Below, piece by piece: positions 37,779 to 46,380 of a DNA stretch of 64,000 bases (position 1 is the stretch's first letter; every line of letters starts with the position of its first letter). Made by a program: the position numbers and the translations under genes. This DNA is from UBA6623 sp965217195 (GTDB lineage Bacteria; Acidobacteriota; Terriglobia; Bryobacterales; UBA6623): contig CBDCHL010000002.1 in assembly GCA_965217195.1 (NCBI GenBank), positions 248,001-312,000 on the forward strand, given 5' to 3'. The notes beneath the pieces are model-generated. The model ran no database searches, was not told the origin of the DNA, and saw only the letters and a program-made list of their open reading frames with translations.

Positions 37779-38867
37779 ATCTCGCAAAATAAAGTGACAC
37801 CTTTTTGGGGTACGTACGTCTTTGTATGTATGGGAAATACAAAAGGCGTACGGCGGGATTTCGAGGCCCTGGAGAAGCGCCGTTTCAAAGCGATCCGGTT
37901 GGTCGAGCAAGGCTGTAGTCAGTCCGAGACAGCGAGGCGATTGAAGGTCGCGCGGCAAAGCGTCAGCGAGTGGCTGCGACGATACCGGCGTGACGGCGAA
38001 GCCGGGTTGCGCCAGGCCGGCCGCGCCGGCCGTAAGCCGCTGTTGGACGCCGCGCAGCTCGAACGCCTCGAGGCGTTGCTGCTGGAAGGCCCCGAGGCGC
38101 ACGGCTTCCCGACGCCGCTGTGGAGCTGTCCGCGGGTCGCTCGTCTGATCGGAGACGAGTTCGGCGTGCGCTATCACGAGGGCCATGTCTGGAAGATCCT
38201 GCGGGCGCTCGGTTGGAGCCCGCAACGGCCCGTCGGCAAAGCGCGGGAGCGCAACGAAGAGGCCATCCGCGGCTGGCAGCGCAAGACTTGGCCGGCCATT
38301 AAAAAAAAGCCCGCAAAGAAGAACGTACGATCGTCTTCATCGACGAAAGCGGATTGAGTCAGAAGCCGCATCGTTGCCGCACCTGGGCGCCGCGCGGCGA
38401 GACACCGGTGTTGGAGTTCAACTTCAACTGGGACAAGCTGTCGGTGTCGGCCGGGCTGACGTTGCGCAACTTTTACTTCCGGCTCTATCCCGGCGCGATC
38501 GGCGAGCTGGAGGTCATCGACTTCCTGAAGGCTTTGGTGCGCCACATCGACGGCCCACTGCTGATCGTCTGGGACCGGCTGCCGGCGCACCGCAGCCGCC
38601 TGGTGCGGGAGTTCATCCAGCTCTCCGAGGATCACATCGCAACGGAGTACTTGCCGCCCTATGCGCCGGAGTTGAACCCGGTGGAATACATTTGGGCGTA
38701 CTGGAAGCAGCACGAGTTGCCCAACGTCTGCCCGAAGGACTACTGGGAACTCGACGAGCGCGCCCGCAAAGCGCTGCGGCGAATGCGCCGCAAACCGCGC
38801 TTGATTACCGCTTTCTGGAAACAGTCTTCTCTTTGTCTCGATTGACAGTATATTATGCGAGACTCAG
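37775..38867 (+). mobile_element. IS630-family insertion sequence, copy B
   Basis: The element is 1093 bp, flanked by TA at 37773-37774 and 38868-38869, with ends TTGAATCTCGC and, inward from the right, CTGAGTCTCGC. It is in the opposite orientation to copies A and C. The left TA and the first A after the right TA form the original TAA stop codon of the outer-membrane gene, so it landed in that stop. The downstream kinase-like gene begins 12 bp after the right TA. Confidence 0.94.
37794..38845 (+). CDS. IS630 transposase (two frames joined by -1 frameshift), copy B
   Basis: The first frame ends at 38357 and the second begins in the overlap, exactly as in copy A, with identical encoded residues. 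The run of eight A is at 38301-38308. Slipping back one base there yields KKKARKEERTIVFIDES, which restores the first catalytic Asp. The HTH and DDE parts are intact, so this copy may be active. Confidence 0.9.
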
Positions 38868-38880
38868 TAAGGACGCCGCT

Positions 38881-40512
38881 ATGAGGAACATGACGAGAGC
38901 CTGGGTGCTGATTCTGATGTTCGCCTTGCCGGCGGGCGCGAAGAAGTTCTATGACGACGACCCCATCGTTCGTGAACCGCCGCCGATGGCAGCGGAAATG
39001 GTCGAGGAACGCCGGCTGTCGATGTACTACGACTATTTCCTCCAGACGTTCGGTAAGCCGGCCGAAGCGCAGCCCAAGCCCAAGCAGATCAAGAAAGGCG
39101 CGAAGACGATTCCCGCCCGGGCCGTGAACACGTTGGGCGAGGTTCCCGACAGCACTTGGTTTACCAACCGCATCGGCGCAAGGCCGATGAGCGTCGAGGA
39201 AATCACACGGGGCCCGCGACGGGACAAGAATCCGTCACATGAAGGTAAATGGTCGATCGTCGGAGCCAAGACGGCGGGCGTGACTCCGGGTTTCACGATC
39301 AAAGACGCCAGGGGACGACGCTACATCCTCAAGTTCGACCCCATGACGAACTCCGAAATGGCCACCGGCGCCGACGTGGTTGGGGCGTTGTTCTTCCATG
39401 CTCTGGGCTACCACGTCCCGGAGAACTACATCGTCTATTTCGATCGCGACCAACTCGTCATCGGCGAAGGAACGACGCTAACAGACCTCAAGGGCAAAGA
39501 GCAGCCCATGACGGAAGAAGATGTCGAGAAGATTCTTGCGCGTGTCCCGCGAACAGCTAACGGGCGCATTCGCGGGTTGGCCAGCTACTATCTTAGTGGC
39601 CGGCCCGCCGGCGAATTCCGCTATCACGGCACGCGGCCCGACGACCCGAACGACATTGTGCCTCATGAACACCGCCGCGACTTGCGAGGGCTGTTCGTTT
39701 TCTGTGCCTGGCTGGGGCATGACGACTCCCGCGCCATCAATACGCTCGACATGGTCGTCGAGGAAAACGGCGTGCCGTTCATTCGCCACCACTTGGTCGA
39801 TTTCGGATCGATCTTGGGGAGTGCCAGCGTCTACTCGAATAGCTCCCGCTCGGGCAACGAACACCTTTTCGAATGGGGCAAGGCGTCAAAGCAGGTTTTA
39901 ACGCTCGGGTTTGCGCCGCCGCGCTATCACCGGCTCAAGTACAACTATTTTCCGTCGGTCGGAAAGTTCGACCATCGCGTTTTTGATCCTGAGTTGTGGA
40001 CGACCGAGGAGCCGAATCCCGCCTTCAAGAACCGCTTGCCTGACGATGCTTACTGGGCGGCGAAGAAGGTCATGGCCTTTAGCGATAGGGACATCCGGGC
40101 GATCATCGAACAAGGGAAATATAGTGATCCCGAGGCCGTTGAGTGGTTGATCGAATGTCTCATCAAGAGGCGCGACATCGTCGGAAAGAAATACTTCGCC
40201 GCCGTCTTGCCACTCGACAATTTCCAAACGGCGGAGGGCCGACTGCAGTTCGAGGACCTCGGCGTCACACACGGCCTCGCCGAGCCCCAAGAGTATGAAG
40301 TCGAATGGTCGACGTTTGACAATGACGCCGAGAAGCACAGCGGCATAAAGGGCGCCACTGGTTTCGATTTGCCTCGATCGGCGACGGATGGCGCCGACGG
40401 CCCTTACTTTGCGGCGCGGATCGCGGGGGTCGACCCCGCGAAGACAGTGACGGTTTATCTGCGTAAGCGCGGGCCCGGATTCCAGGTAGTCGGGATTGAG
40501 CGGACTTGGTAG
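38881..40512 (+). CDS. Secreted protein with a kinase-like fold
   Basis: The 543-residue protein starts with a signal peptide (MRNMTRAWVLILMFALPAGA). Motifs in the order expected of a FAM20/HipA-like kinase fold are visible: Lys151 in RRYILKFDPM, Glu159 a few residues on, GADVVGALFFHALGYHVPEN, the catalytic-loop-like GHDDSRAINTLD (Asp281/282, Asn287) and LVDFGSILG (Asp308). The region TLGEVPDSTWFTNRIGARPM is conserved in uncharacterised proteins of Acidobacteria and Myxococcota as far as I recall. If it is a kinase it would act outside the cytoplasm, as FAM20-type enzymes do. It was originally 8 bp downstream of the outer-membrane barrel gene, a likely operon that copy B now interrupts. Confidence 0.6.
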   Translation: MRNMTRAWVLILMFALPAGAKKFYDDDPIVREPPPMAAEMVEERRLSMYYDYFLQTFGKPAEAQPKPKQIKKGAKTIPARAVNTLGEVPDSTWFTNRIGARPMSVEEITRGPRRDKNPSHEGKWSIVGAKTAGVTPGFTIKDARGRRYILKFDPMTNSEMATGADVVGALFFHALGYHVPENYIVYFDRDQLVIGEGTTLTDLKGKEQPMTEEDVEKILARVPRTANGRIRGLASYYLSGRPAGEFRYHGTRPDDPNDIVPHEHRRDLRGLFVFCAWLGHDDSRAINTLDMVVEENGVPFIRHHLVDFGSILGSASVYSNSSRSGNEHLFEWGKASKQVLTLGFAPPRYHRLKYNYFPSVGKFDHRVFDPELWTTEEPNPAFKNRLPDDAYWAAKKVMAFSDRDIRAIIEQGKYSDPEAVEWLIECLIKRRDIVGKKYFAAVLPLDNFQTAEGRLQFEDLGVTHGLAEPQEYEVEWSTFDNDAEKHSGIKGATGFDLPRSATDGADGPYFAARIAGVDPAKTVTVYLRKRGPGFQVVGIERTW

Positions 40513-40656
40513 AGCGCTCTCGAAAATACTCCGGAACCTCCACGCTGCCGAAGCCCGGGATCTCCTCGCCGCCGAAGCGCCGGACGTGGCCGCCGGGCCA
40601 GCGAAGGTCTCTGGCTTCCGCGGAAAGCCGTTCACTCATCATGGATCGGTCGCGGG

Positions 40657-41088
40657 TTAAAGCGTCGGGGCGACGCAATGTTGCTCATACGCCTGTTGAA
40701 GAGCGGTCGCGATTTGCGACGGGTCGCGGCCCTCAATCTCATGTCGATGGAGCATGTAGACCGGTTGTCCGTCGCGGAATAGAGCGACGGACGGAGAAGA
40801 CGGCGGGTAATCCGACAGAATTTGCCGCACGTGGGCGACCGCTTCGACGTCGCCGCCCGCGAAAACGGTCGCGACCTTGTCGGGCTTGATTTCGCTTTCC
40901 AGCGACCGAATCACACCCGGTCTCGCCGAACCCGCCGCGCAGCCGCACACCGAGTTGACGACCATCAAGACTGTTCCGCTGTCGGCGGTGAGCAGTTCGT
41001 CGACCTGCTCAGGAGTACGCGTCTCGATCACACCTAATCGAGACAACTCTTCGCGCATCGGCGAAATCAGATATTCCGGATAAGCCAA
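40657..41088 (-). CDS. Bacilliredoxin, BrxA/BrxB family
   Basis: The start chosen is TTG 41088, which has GGAGGGG a few bases upstream and gives the family N-terminus LAYPEYLISPMREELSRLG; the frame stays open to 41214 but without such a site. The 143-residue protein has the active-site MVVNSVCGCAAGSARPG (Cys-Gly-Cys), and SPSVALFRDGQPVYMLHRHE then IEGRDPSQIATALQQAY. Family members (YphP/YqiW) remove bacillithiol or mixed disulfides from proteins under oxidative stress. Whether this organism makes bacillithiol cannot be seen here. Confidence 0.93.
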   Translation of the reverse strand: MAYPEYLISPMREELSRLGVIETRTPEQVDELLTADSGTVLMVVNSVCGCAAGSARPGVIRSLESEIKPDKVATVFAGGDVEAVAHVRQILSDYPPSSPSVALFRDGQPVYMLHRHEIEGRDPSQIATALQQAYEQHCVAPTL

Positions 41089-41247
41089 AGGTCCCCTCCC
41101 TACAAGATTTAAGTTTACCAAGTGCCGGCAACCGGGCTTCGCTGCTGCGATACCTCGGCGGACGGACCGGCGCCCGGTGTGGTCGTCGGGCGAAGTCGGC
41201 GTCGTTGGCATCACCGACGCTCCAACGAATCGGATGTGCTGAGTATA

Positions 41248-41532
41248 ATGACGGCACTACGAATGTCGAAAACTGCGTTGCTCTCGGTCCTATTCGGCCT
41301 CGCCGTGCTGGGTTTGCTGATCTACTCAACGATGGGGCTGCAGCAGTATTCTTGCGAAGTTTGCATGACCTACGGTGGCCAAACCAAGTGCAGCATTGCG
41401 CGAGCTCCCACTTCCAAAGAAGCAACCCGAACCGCGACCGATGTTGCTTGCGCCCCGATTTCCTCGGGCATGACCGAAAGCATTCAGTGCTCCAACACCG
41501 TGCCCGACAGCGTCGAGTGCTCGGAAAACTAG
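41248..41532 (+). CDS. Small membrane-anchored cysteine-rich protein
   Basis: From ATG 41248 a 94-residue protein has one N-terminal membrane segment (KTALLSVLFGLAVLGLLIYS) and an outside domain with paired cysteines (SCEVCMTYGGQTKCSIARAP, DVACAPIS and ECSEN). The cysteines suggest disulfides in the periplasm. I do not recognise the family. The ATG at 41263 is an alternative start. It is divergent from the bacilliredoxin gene, which might hint at a redox theme, but that is speculation. Confidence 0.65.
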   Translation: MTALRMSKTALLSVLFGLAVLGLLIYSTMGLQQYSCEVCMTYGGQTKCSIARAPTSKEATRTATDVACAPISSGMTESIQCSNTVPDSVECSEN

Positions 41533-41579
41533 CCGGCTTTCCAAAGCGGGATGGTGAGTTTATCCGGCTCTTGTTTGAT

Positions 41580-41633
41580 GACCGGCTGAGAGCCGGTCAC
41601 GACTGTTGACTAGGACCGGCAAGAGTGCCGGTC
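41580..41633. repeat. Two perfect hairpins (REP-like pair)
   Basis: GACCGGCT-GAG-AGCCGGTC occupies 41580-41598 and GACCGGCA-AGAG-TGCCGGTC occupies 41614-41633. Both have perfect 8-bp stems with the same GACCGGC core and lie between convergent genes. No T tract follows either. They resemble the hairpins at 12406-12497 in size and setting. Confidence 0.6.
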
Positions 41634-41679
41634 GCTAACGGGCCCTTAGGAGGCTCCACGGAGCAGTTGGTGGACGCCG

Positions 41680-42652
41680 TCAGCTCGCGAGGCGGTGTCG
41701 CGGCGCCTCGGTGTAAGGCAAGACGAAGAGCGACCGCTGCCGCGGCATGTTGTCGGTGATCGGGGCGAGTTCCGGGTATGCGCTGAGAAGCCTGGGCGGC
41801 ACGTTCACCCGCTTGCCTGCAGTCATGCTCATCAGCTGAAGCGCGTTCACTACGGCTTGGCCGCGAAAGTGATTGTTCGTCACGACGAAGGTTGTCGCCG
41901 CCTGTCGTGCGACCGCTTCGATACGGGGCCTCCATTTTTCAAGTTGATCCGAGGAGTACAGATAGTTGTAGCGAGCCTGGACAGGTGTGAGTCCTGGCGC
42001 CGACGCGGATCCCTTTCCTGACGCGAACCATTCCTGATAATTGCGTCCGTGAAGGCGCACGTAGCCGATTGGCGAAGTGACGTGCGCAGTAGGCGGCATC
42101 GAATGAGGCAGTTGCGGCTGATCGATGTTCGCGAAACCGATTTCGATGTCGGCGAGCCGGCACAGCGGATCGACCTGATTCCAATCAGCGTGACGCAGCT
42201 CCGCGACCAACGGCAGTCCGCGAAAGGCCTTGCGAAGGCGCTGGAGGTACTGTTGATTTTCCTGAGTAGCGCGAAAAGACCAGGGGAACTGCATCAACAC
42301 GGCCCCAAGCCGGCCGGCCTCGAGCAGTGGTTCGATACCGTCTTTGAAAACCCGCACATCGTCTCGGTTGAGAATCCGTTCGTGGGTGAAGACGTGATAC
42401 AGCTTGGCGGTGAACTGAAAACGAGGGATACCCTCGATCCGCTTCACCCACAAACGGGACAGCTCGGGCCTGGGAGGCCGGTAGAAAGAGGTGTTGATCT
42501 CGATCACAGGGAAATAGTGCGCCAAATAGGAAGCCTCATGAAAACCTCGCGGTCGCGGCGTCGGATAGACCACACCCCTCCAATCCTTGGTAGGACCAAC
42601 CCGCGGGGCCGATCTGGATTTTCGATCGTACAAGTTCGCTTGTAGTTCTCAT
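41680..42652 (-). pseudogene. DUF72 family protein with a one-base frameshift near the start
   Basis: The main frame (41680-42633) contains DWRGVVYPTPRPRGFHEASY, EINTSFYRPPRPELSRLW, GAVLMQFPWSFR and GYVRLHGRNYQEWF, all typical of DUF72 (YecE-like TIM barrels). The true N-terminus MRTTSELVRSKIQIGPAGWS starts at ATG 42652 in another frame. The family begins IGTAGWSYKDWRG; here the reading TCC TAC CAA GGA would become TCC TAC AAG GAT if one C near 42587 were removed, joining both parts. So either a one-base insertion has damaged the gene or the assembly has an error. Function of DUF72 is unknown. Confidence 0.8.
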
Positions 42653-42837
42653 GATATTCCTATTTTGTTCGCCTAAATTTAGTCTACGACCCTTGGCGAC
42701 ATCCGTCAAGTCTTTTTTCGGTGGAGAGGACCGCTTGCCGGGTGGGTGGGCGGCTATCGTCTGGCAAGAAAATAACTTCGGCGCGCGTGTAACCCCGCCG
42801 TGGTAAGCCGCGCCTTCCAAACCGTAATCCCCGTAGA

Positions 42838-42879
42838 GGCGGGCGCATTTCACCCCAACTCCCCATAAATGCGCCCGCC
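42838..42879. repeat. Perfect 13-bp inverted repeat in a 340-bp gene-free stretch
   Basis: GGCGGGCGCATTT (42838-42850) pairs perfectly with AAATGCGCCCGCC (42867-42879) around a 16-base loop of mostly C and A. It lies in the stretch 42653-42994 between the DUF72 gene and a membrane-protein gene. No T tract follows. I see no coding frame in this stretch, which must hold the divergent promoters. Confidence 0.6.
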
Positions 42880-42994
42880 GACCTTCCGCTTTCCCAACTC
42901 GCTTGCGACCTTGAACTGAGAACGGCTATGCTGCGGACTTCGCGGCGCGAGCGCCGGTCCGTTGCCGCACTGCGATAGAGAACGGAGTTACGAG

Positions 42995-43531
42995 ATGAAT
43001 CAAACCGGAATGGCTTGGCTGGTGTACGCGCTGATGACCGTCGGCGCCTGGGGCGTGTACGGCATCTTCCTGCACAGCGGACAGATAGGGATGGGGGACC
43101 CGGCCAACGGTCGCTACAAAGCTTTTCTGTTCGTGGGTATTGCGTACTTCCTGACCGCCGTGTTGGCGCCCTTGGTCGTTCTGCTGGTAAACGGGTCCGA
43201 CTGGAACTTCCCAATCAAGGGGGCGTCACTGTCGCTGATCGCGGGTATCTTCGGGGCGATCGGCGCCTTTTGCGTGCTGTTGGCTTTCGGGGCAAAGGGG
43301 ACGCCGGCGGTGGTCATGTCCATTATTTTCGCCGGCGCGCCGATCGTCAATGCGGTCGTGGCGATGTCGTTGCATCCGCCCGCCGGAGGCTGGGCGGGCG
43401 TTCGTTGGCAGTTTGTGGCGGGTATCCTGCTAGCAGCAGTAGGGGGATGCTTGGTGACCTTCTACAAACCGAACCCCCCGCCGAAGCCGGCCGTAACCGC
43501 CGCGGTTGCTCAGGCCGAATCGAGCAGATAA
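42995..43531 (+). CDS. Multi-spanning membrane protein, hypothetical
   Basis: ATG 42995 with ACGGAG upstream gives 178 residues. The sequence has about five hydrophobic segments, for example AWLVYALMTVGAWGVYGIFL, FLFVGIAYFLTAVLAPLVV, SLIAGIFGAIGAFCVLLAFG and QFVAGILLAAVGGCLVTFYK. The layout resembles half of an EamA/DMT-type transporter, with the N-terminal part GVYGIFLHSGQIGMGDPANG in place of a usual first helix. The C-terminal tail is Pro/Ala-rich. No substrate can be inferred. Confidence 0.75.
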   Translation: MNQTGMAWLVYALMTVGAWGVYGIFLHSGQIGMGDPANGRYKAFLFVGIAYFLTAVLAPLVVLLVNGSDWNFPIKGASLSLIAGIFGAIGAFCVLLAFGAKGTPAVVMSIIFAGAPIVNAVVAMSLHPPAGGWAGVRWQFVAGILLAAVGGCLVTFYKPNPPPKPAVTAAVAQAESSR

Positions 43532-43552
43532 ATCGGCGCCGCGGCCCGGGTC

Positions 43553-44038
43553 CTACGACGGCGTCAGCATTACGCGCATCGTAGCCACTACCGGGATGGC
43601 CAGTGACATGACGGCGAGCACCGCCCCTACGATCATTCCAGCGCGCCCCCAAACAGCCCCGGGATAGTCGCCCTTTTGCTGGTCCTGCCTCTTGGTGACA
43701 GCGGCCCCAAGGATCAGCGGCGCGGCCGCTAATAGGAGCGTGAACCCTGCTCTGCCTTCCAGTAGGCCCAGCAAGAGTTCGAGGTTCGCCAGCCAGAGGA
43801 CGGCGAAGATAACCAGCAGAACGCCGTCAAATACGGTGATCCCGGCTGTGACGAGTACGAGCGTCGGCAATCCATCCGACGGTGGCGCGGACGGCTCGGG
43901 CGGGGTGACGATCTGGTCGCGAAGTTCTTGCGGAATGTCCGGGGGAGATTCAAAATCCTGAGCGCCGGCCGCCGGTGATTGACCTTGTGCCGCAGCGGCG
44001 GAGGGGACTTCGTTTCCGTCTTTCGTCTCGCCGCTCAT
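43553..44038 (-). CDS. Membrane protein, hypothetical
   Basis: The 161-residue protein has a hydrophilic, Pro/Glu/Ala-rich N-terminal region of about 55 residues and then three hydrophobic segments (LVLVTAGITVFDGVLLVIF, FTLLLAAAPLILGAAVT, MIVGAVLAVMSLAIPVVAT). The start ATG 44038 has GGGAAG just upstream. I recognise no family. It is convergent with the preceding membrane-protein gene and 50 bp from the thioesterase gene on the same strand, so the two could be co-transcribed. Confidence 0.65.
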   Translation of the reverse strand: MSGETKDGNEVPSAAAAQGQSPAAGAQDFESPPDIPQELRDQIVTPPEPSAPPSDGLPTLVLVTAGITVFDGVLLVIFAVLWLANLELLLGLLEGRAGFTLLLAAAPLILGAAVTKRQDQQKGDYPGAVWGRAGMIVGAVLAVMSLAIPVVATMRVMLTPS

Positions 44039-44088
44039 CGCTTCCCGTTTCTCTATGATAATCGCGCTGCCGAGGCTATGCTCGCACG

Positions 44089-44499
44089 TTAGGCATCAAC
44101 CACTGAAAAGAACGGCCGGTACTTCTCCGGAAGCCGGACCGGTTTCCCCTCAAGGTCGCAAACCAGGTGCATCGTCTCCCCGCTCGCGAGAAGCTGATCA
44201 TCGCCGGCGAGGCGCATCTCGTACGCAAAACGCACGGCACGCGAACGCGATTTGGTCACCCAGGTCAGAATCCTCACCTCGTCGTCGAAACGCGCCGCGG
44301 CCCGATATTGGCAGTGGGCTTCGGTGACGGTCAACATCACGCCGTCCTCGCGCTCCATATCGCGGTATTCGAAACCCGCTTGGCGGCAATAAGCGACCCG
44401 GCCGACCTCCATCCAGACCAGATAATTGGCGTAGTAGACGATCCCCATCTGATCGGTCTCGGCGTAACGCACCCGAACGCGCGTTTCGATTTTCCGCAT
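44089..44499 (-). CDS. Acyl-CoA thioesterase, YbgC/FadM hotdog family
   Basis: ATG 44499 (MRKIETRVRVRYAETDQMGI) gives 136 residues; the frame is open to 44568 without family-like sequence. The signature VRYAETDQMGIVYYANYLVW with the catalytic Asp, followed by VTEAHCQYRAAARFDDEV and FAYEMRLAGDDQLLASGETM, identifies the 4-hydroxybenzoyl-CoA thioesterase/YbgC group. It hydrolyses an acyl-CoA in the cytoplasm; the chain length preferred is unknown. No Tol-Pal genes are adjacent. Confidence 0.92.
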   Translation of the reverse strand: MRKIETRVRVRYAETDQMGIVYYANYLVWMEVGRVAYCRQAGFEYRDMEREDGVMLTVTEAHCQYRAAARFDDEVRILTWVTKSRSRAVRFAYEMRLAGDDQLLASGETMHLVCDLEGKPVRLPEKYRPFFSVVDA

Positions 44500-44566
44500 G
44501 GTTCCAAGTATAAGGTGGGTGCGATAAGATGAACGAACTGACAGAAACCCATCCGATCCGGCCCGC

Positions 44567-45460
44567 ATGGCGGTTGTCGCCCGTCAACATATCAAGCGGA
44601 TGAGGGGCGGGGCGAACGCCCACTTATTACTGGCTGACGACGATCGTTATTACGTCGTCAAATTCCGCAACAACCCACAGCACCAGCACATCCTGGTGAA
44701 TGAGTTGCTGTGCTGCGTGCTGCTGAAGTATCTCCAACTTCCGGTCCCCGCCTGGCAAATCGTCGATGTGCCACAGGACTTGATCGAGGAGACTCCCGAA
44801 TTGACGATGGAGTCCGGGCGTCGTCTTCTGCGTTGCGAAAATGGCTTGCACTTCGGGTCTTGTTACCCGGGCGATCCAAGCAGACGGGCCGTATACGACT
44901 ACCTGCCGCTTTCGCTGCTGCGACTTGTGCTCAATGTCGATACGTTTCACGGAATGGTAGCGTTCGACAAATGGGTCAGCAACGCCGACGGCCGCCAAGT
45001 CATTTTTTTCCGTGACCGAGCCAAGAACTGGCTGCGGGCGGGCCCCGCGATTCCGGAATCGTCGATTTCGCCACGATCGCTGGTCTACGTGGCGAACATG
45101 ATCGACCACGGATTCGCCTTCAACGCCCAGAACTGGGACTTTTCCGATTCGGCCGAGCTCGGGCTCTACAACCGCTGGGACGTCTATGGGGATGTAACGG
45201 GATTCGAGAGTTTCGAGCCGTGGCTTGATCGCATCGTTTCGTGCCCGACCTCGGTGTTGGACGAAGCCTACCGCACCACCCCACCGCAGTGGTATGACCG
45301 CGGTTGGGATCGTTTGGAAGGCTTGCTCGAGCGGCTTCATCAGAGGCGCGCCCTTGTGCCGGATCTCGTGCGCGGGGCAAAGAAGGCGGCTCGGGATCCC
45401 TTTCCGAACTGGCAGGCGGACACCTCGCCACGGGCTTTGGGAGCGGTCGGCGGGATCTAG
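44567..45460 (+). CDS. HipA-like kinase (HipA_2 type)
   Basis: The 297-residue protein has kinase-fold marks: Lys32 in YYVVKFRNNP, Glu46 in LVNELLCCVLLKYLQLPVPA, a catalytic loop FDKWVSNADGRQ (Asp134, Asn139, Asp141), and MIDHGFAFN (Asp180) where an activation Asp-Phe-Gly-like motif is expected. This arrangement matches the HipA-like kinases that lack the HipB partner. The gene is followed 31 bp later by a DUF3037 gene, a recurrent pairing in many bacteria. The substrate is unknown; HipA itself phosphorylates glutamyl-tRNA synthetase, but this need not apply here. Confidence 0.8.
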   Translation: MAVVARQHIKRMRGGANAHLLLADDDRYYVVKFRNNPQHQHILVNELLCCVLLKYLQLPVPAWQIVDVPQDLIEETPELTMESGRRLLRCENGLHFGSCYPGDPSRRAVYDYLPLSLLRLVLNVDTFHGMVAFDKWVSNADGRQVIFFRDRAKNWLRAGPAIPESSISPRSLVYVANMIDHGFAFNAQNWDFSDSAELGLYNRWDVYGDVTGFESFEPWLDRIVSCPTSVLDEAYRTTPPQWYDRGWDRLEGLLERLHQRRALVPDLVRGAKKAARDPFPNWQADTSPRALGAVGGI

Positions 45461-45491
45461 TTTGTTCTGAAGAGCGGAGGAATTGCATCCG

Positions 45492-46274
45492 ATGAATCGG
45501 TACAGTTTTCAGTTGTTGCGTTACGTCCCCAACATTGTCTCGGGGGAGTTCGTGAATATCGGGTTGCTGTTGTACGATCGCGACGAGAAACTGATTGGAG
45601 CGCGGTTTGCGCCCGACTTGCGGCGCCTCCGCTGCAACCCTTCCGTGGATCACCACTACCTGGAATGCCTGCGGCGCGAGTTCGAAGAGAAGCTTCTACT
45701 CGGTGAAGGGTTGGCTCCCTACCTGGAGACCCTGCGCGGCGACCTATCGAACACTTTGCAGTTGGGCGGACGGCAGGTGTTTGAGGGCTCGGAAGCCGAA
45801 GTGGAGGTTGAACGTCTGACGAACGCGTACCTCACGACGCCGCGCCGAGAAGAGGTTGAAGGTGAAGAGCGCGAGCCTCGACCGGGCACGCGCCAAGCTT
45901 TGCGTCGCCGGATGGACGAGAGTTTTCGACGGCAGGCTCTGCTTGCGCACGATCGTTTGCGCAGGCAAGTGAGCGTGACCTACGGAGGGCCGCGGCTGCG
46001 CTTCACGTTTGATTACAGCTACCAGCCGAACGGCGTAGTCAAGTACGTGCACGCGCTTGGGCTCCGAAACGACGTCAGCGACGCATCGAAAATCTGTTTC
46101 GCTTTCGAAAGAATGCGTGTGGGGGCGGAAACGCCTCCCGAGCTCACGGCGGTCGTTGACGACGCCTTTCCCGAAGACACTTTGGAGTTGCTGGAATCGT
46201 CGGCGTTGACGACTTGCCCGGTCTCCAAAATAGACGAGATGGCGTACTCGATCCGGCGAGACTTGCGGATTTGA
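45492..46274 (+). CDS. DUF3037 family protein
   Basis: ATG 45492 has GGAGG 11 bases upstream; a TTG at 45483 is too close to that site. The 260-residue protein opens MNRYSFQLLRYVPNIVSGEF, then VNIGLLLYDRDEKLIGARFA, the DUF3037 signature. The middle has a charged stretch with many Arg and Glu, and a C-terminal region (YSYQPNGVVKYVHALGLRND) that may be a second domain. It is longer than the single-domain members of about 120 residues. Its position right after a HipA-like kinase suggests a partner, antidote or substrate of that kinase. Function is unknown. Confidence 0.85.
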   Translation: MNRYSFQLLRYVPNIVSGEFVNIGLLLYDRDEKLIGARFAPDLRRLRCNPSVDHHYLECLRREFEEKLLLGEGLAPYLETLRGDLSNTLQLGGRQVFEGSEAEVEVERLTNAYLTTPRREEVEGEEREPRPGTRQALRRRMDESFRRQALLAHDRLRRQVSVTYGGPRLRFTFDYSYQPNGVVKYVHALGLRNDVSDASKICFAFERMRVGAETPPELTAVVDDAFPEDTLELLESSALTTCPVSKIDEMAYSIRRDLRI

Positions 46275-46380
46275 TCAGCCGGTTTGCCCCAAACGAATCC
46301 CCGCGGGCTCGATAGCGTTGGTGGCCACCCCCATCATCACACCGACCGAAAATAATTTCTCGAAAAGAATCAACGGCTTA

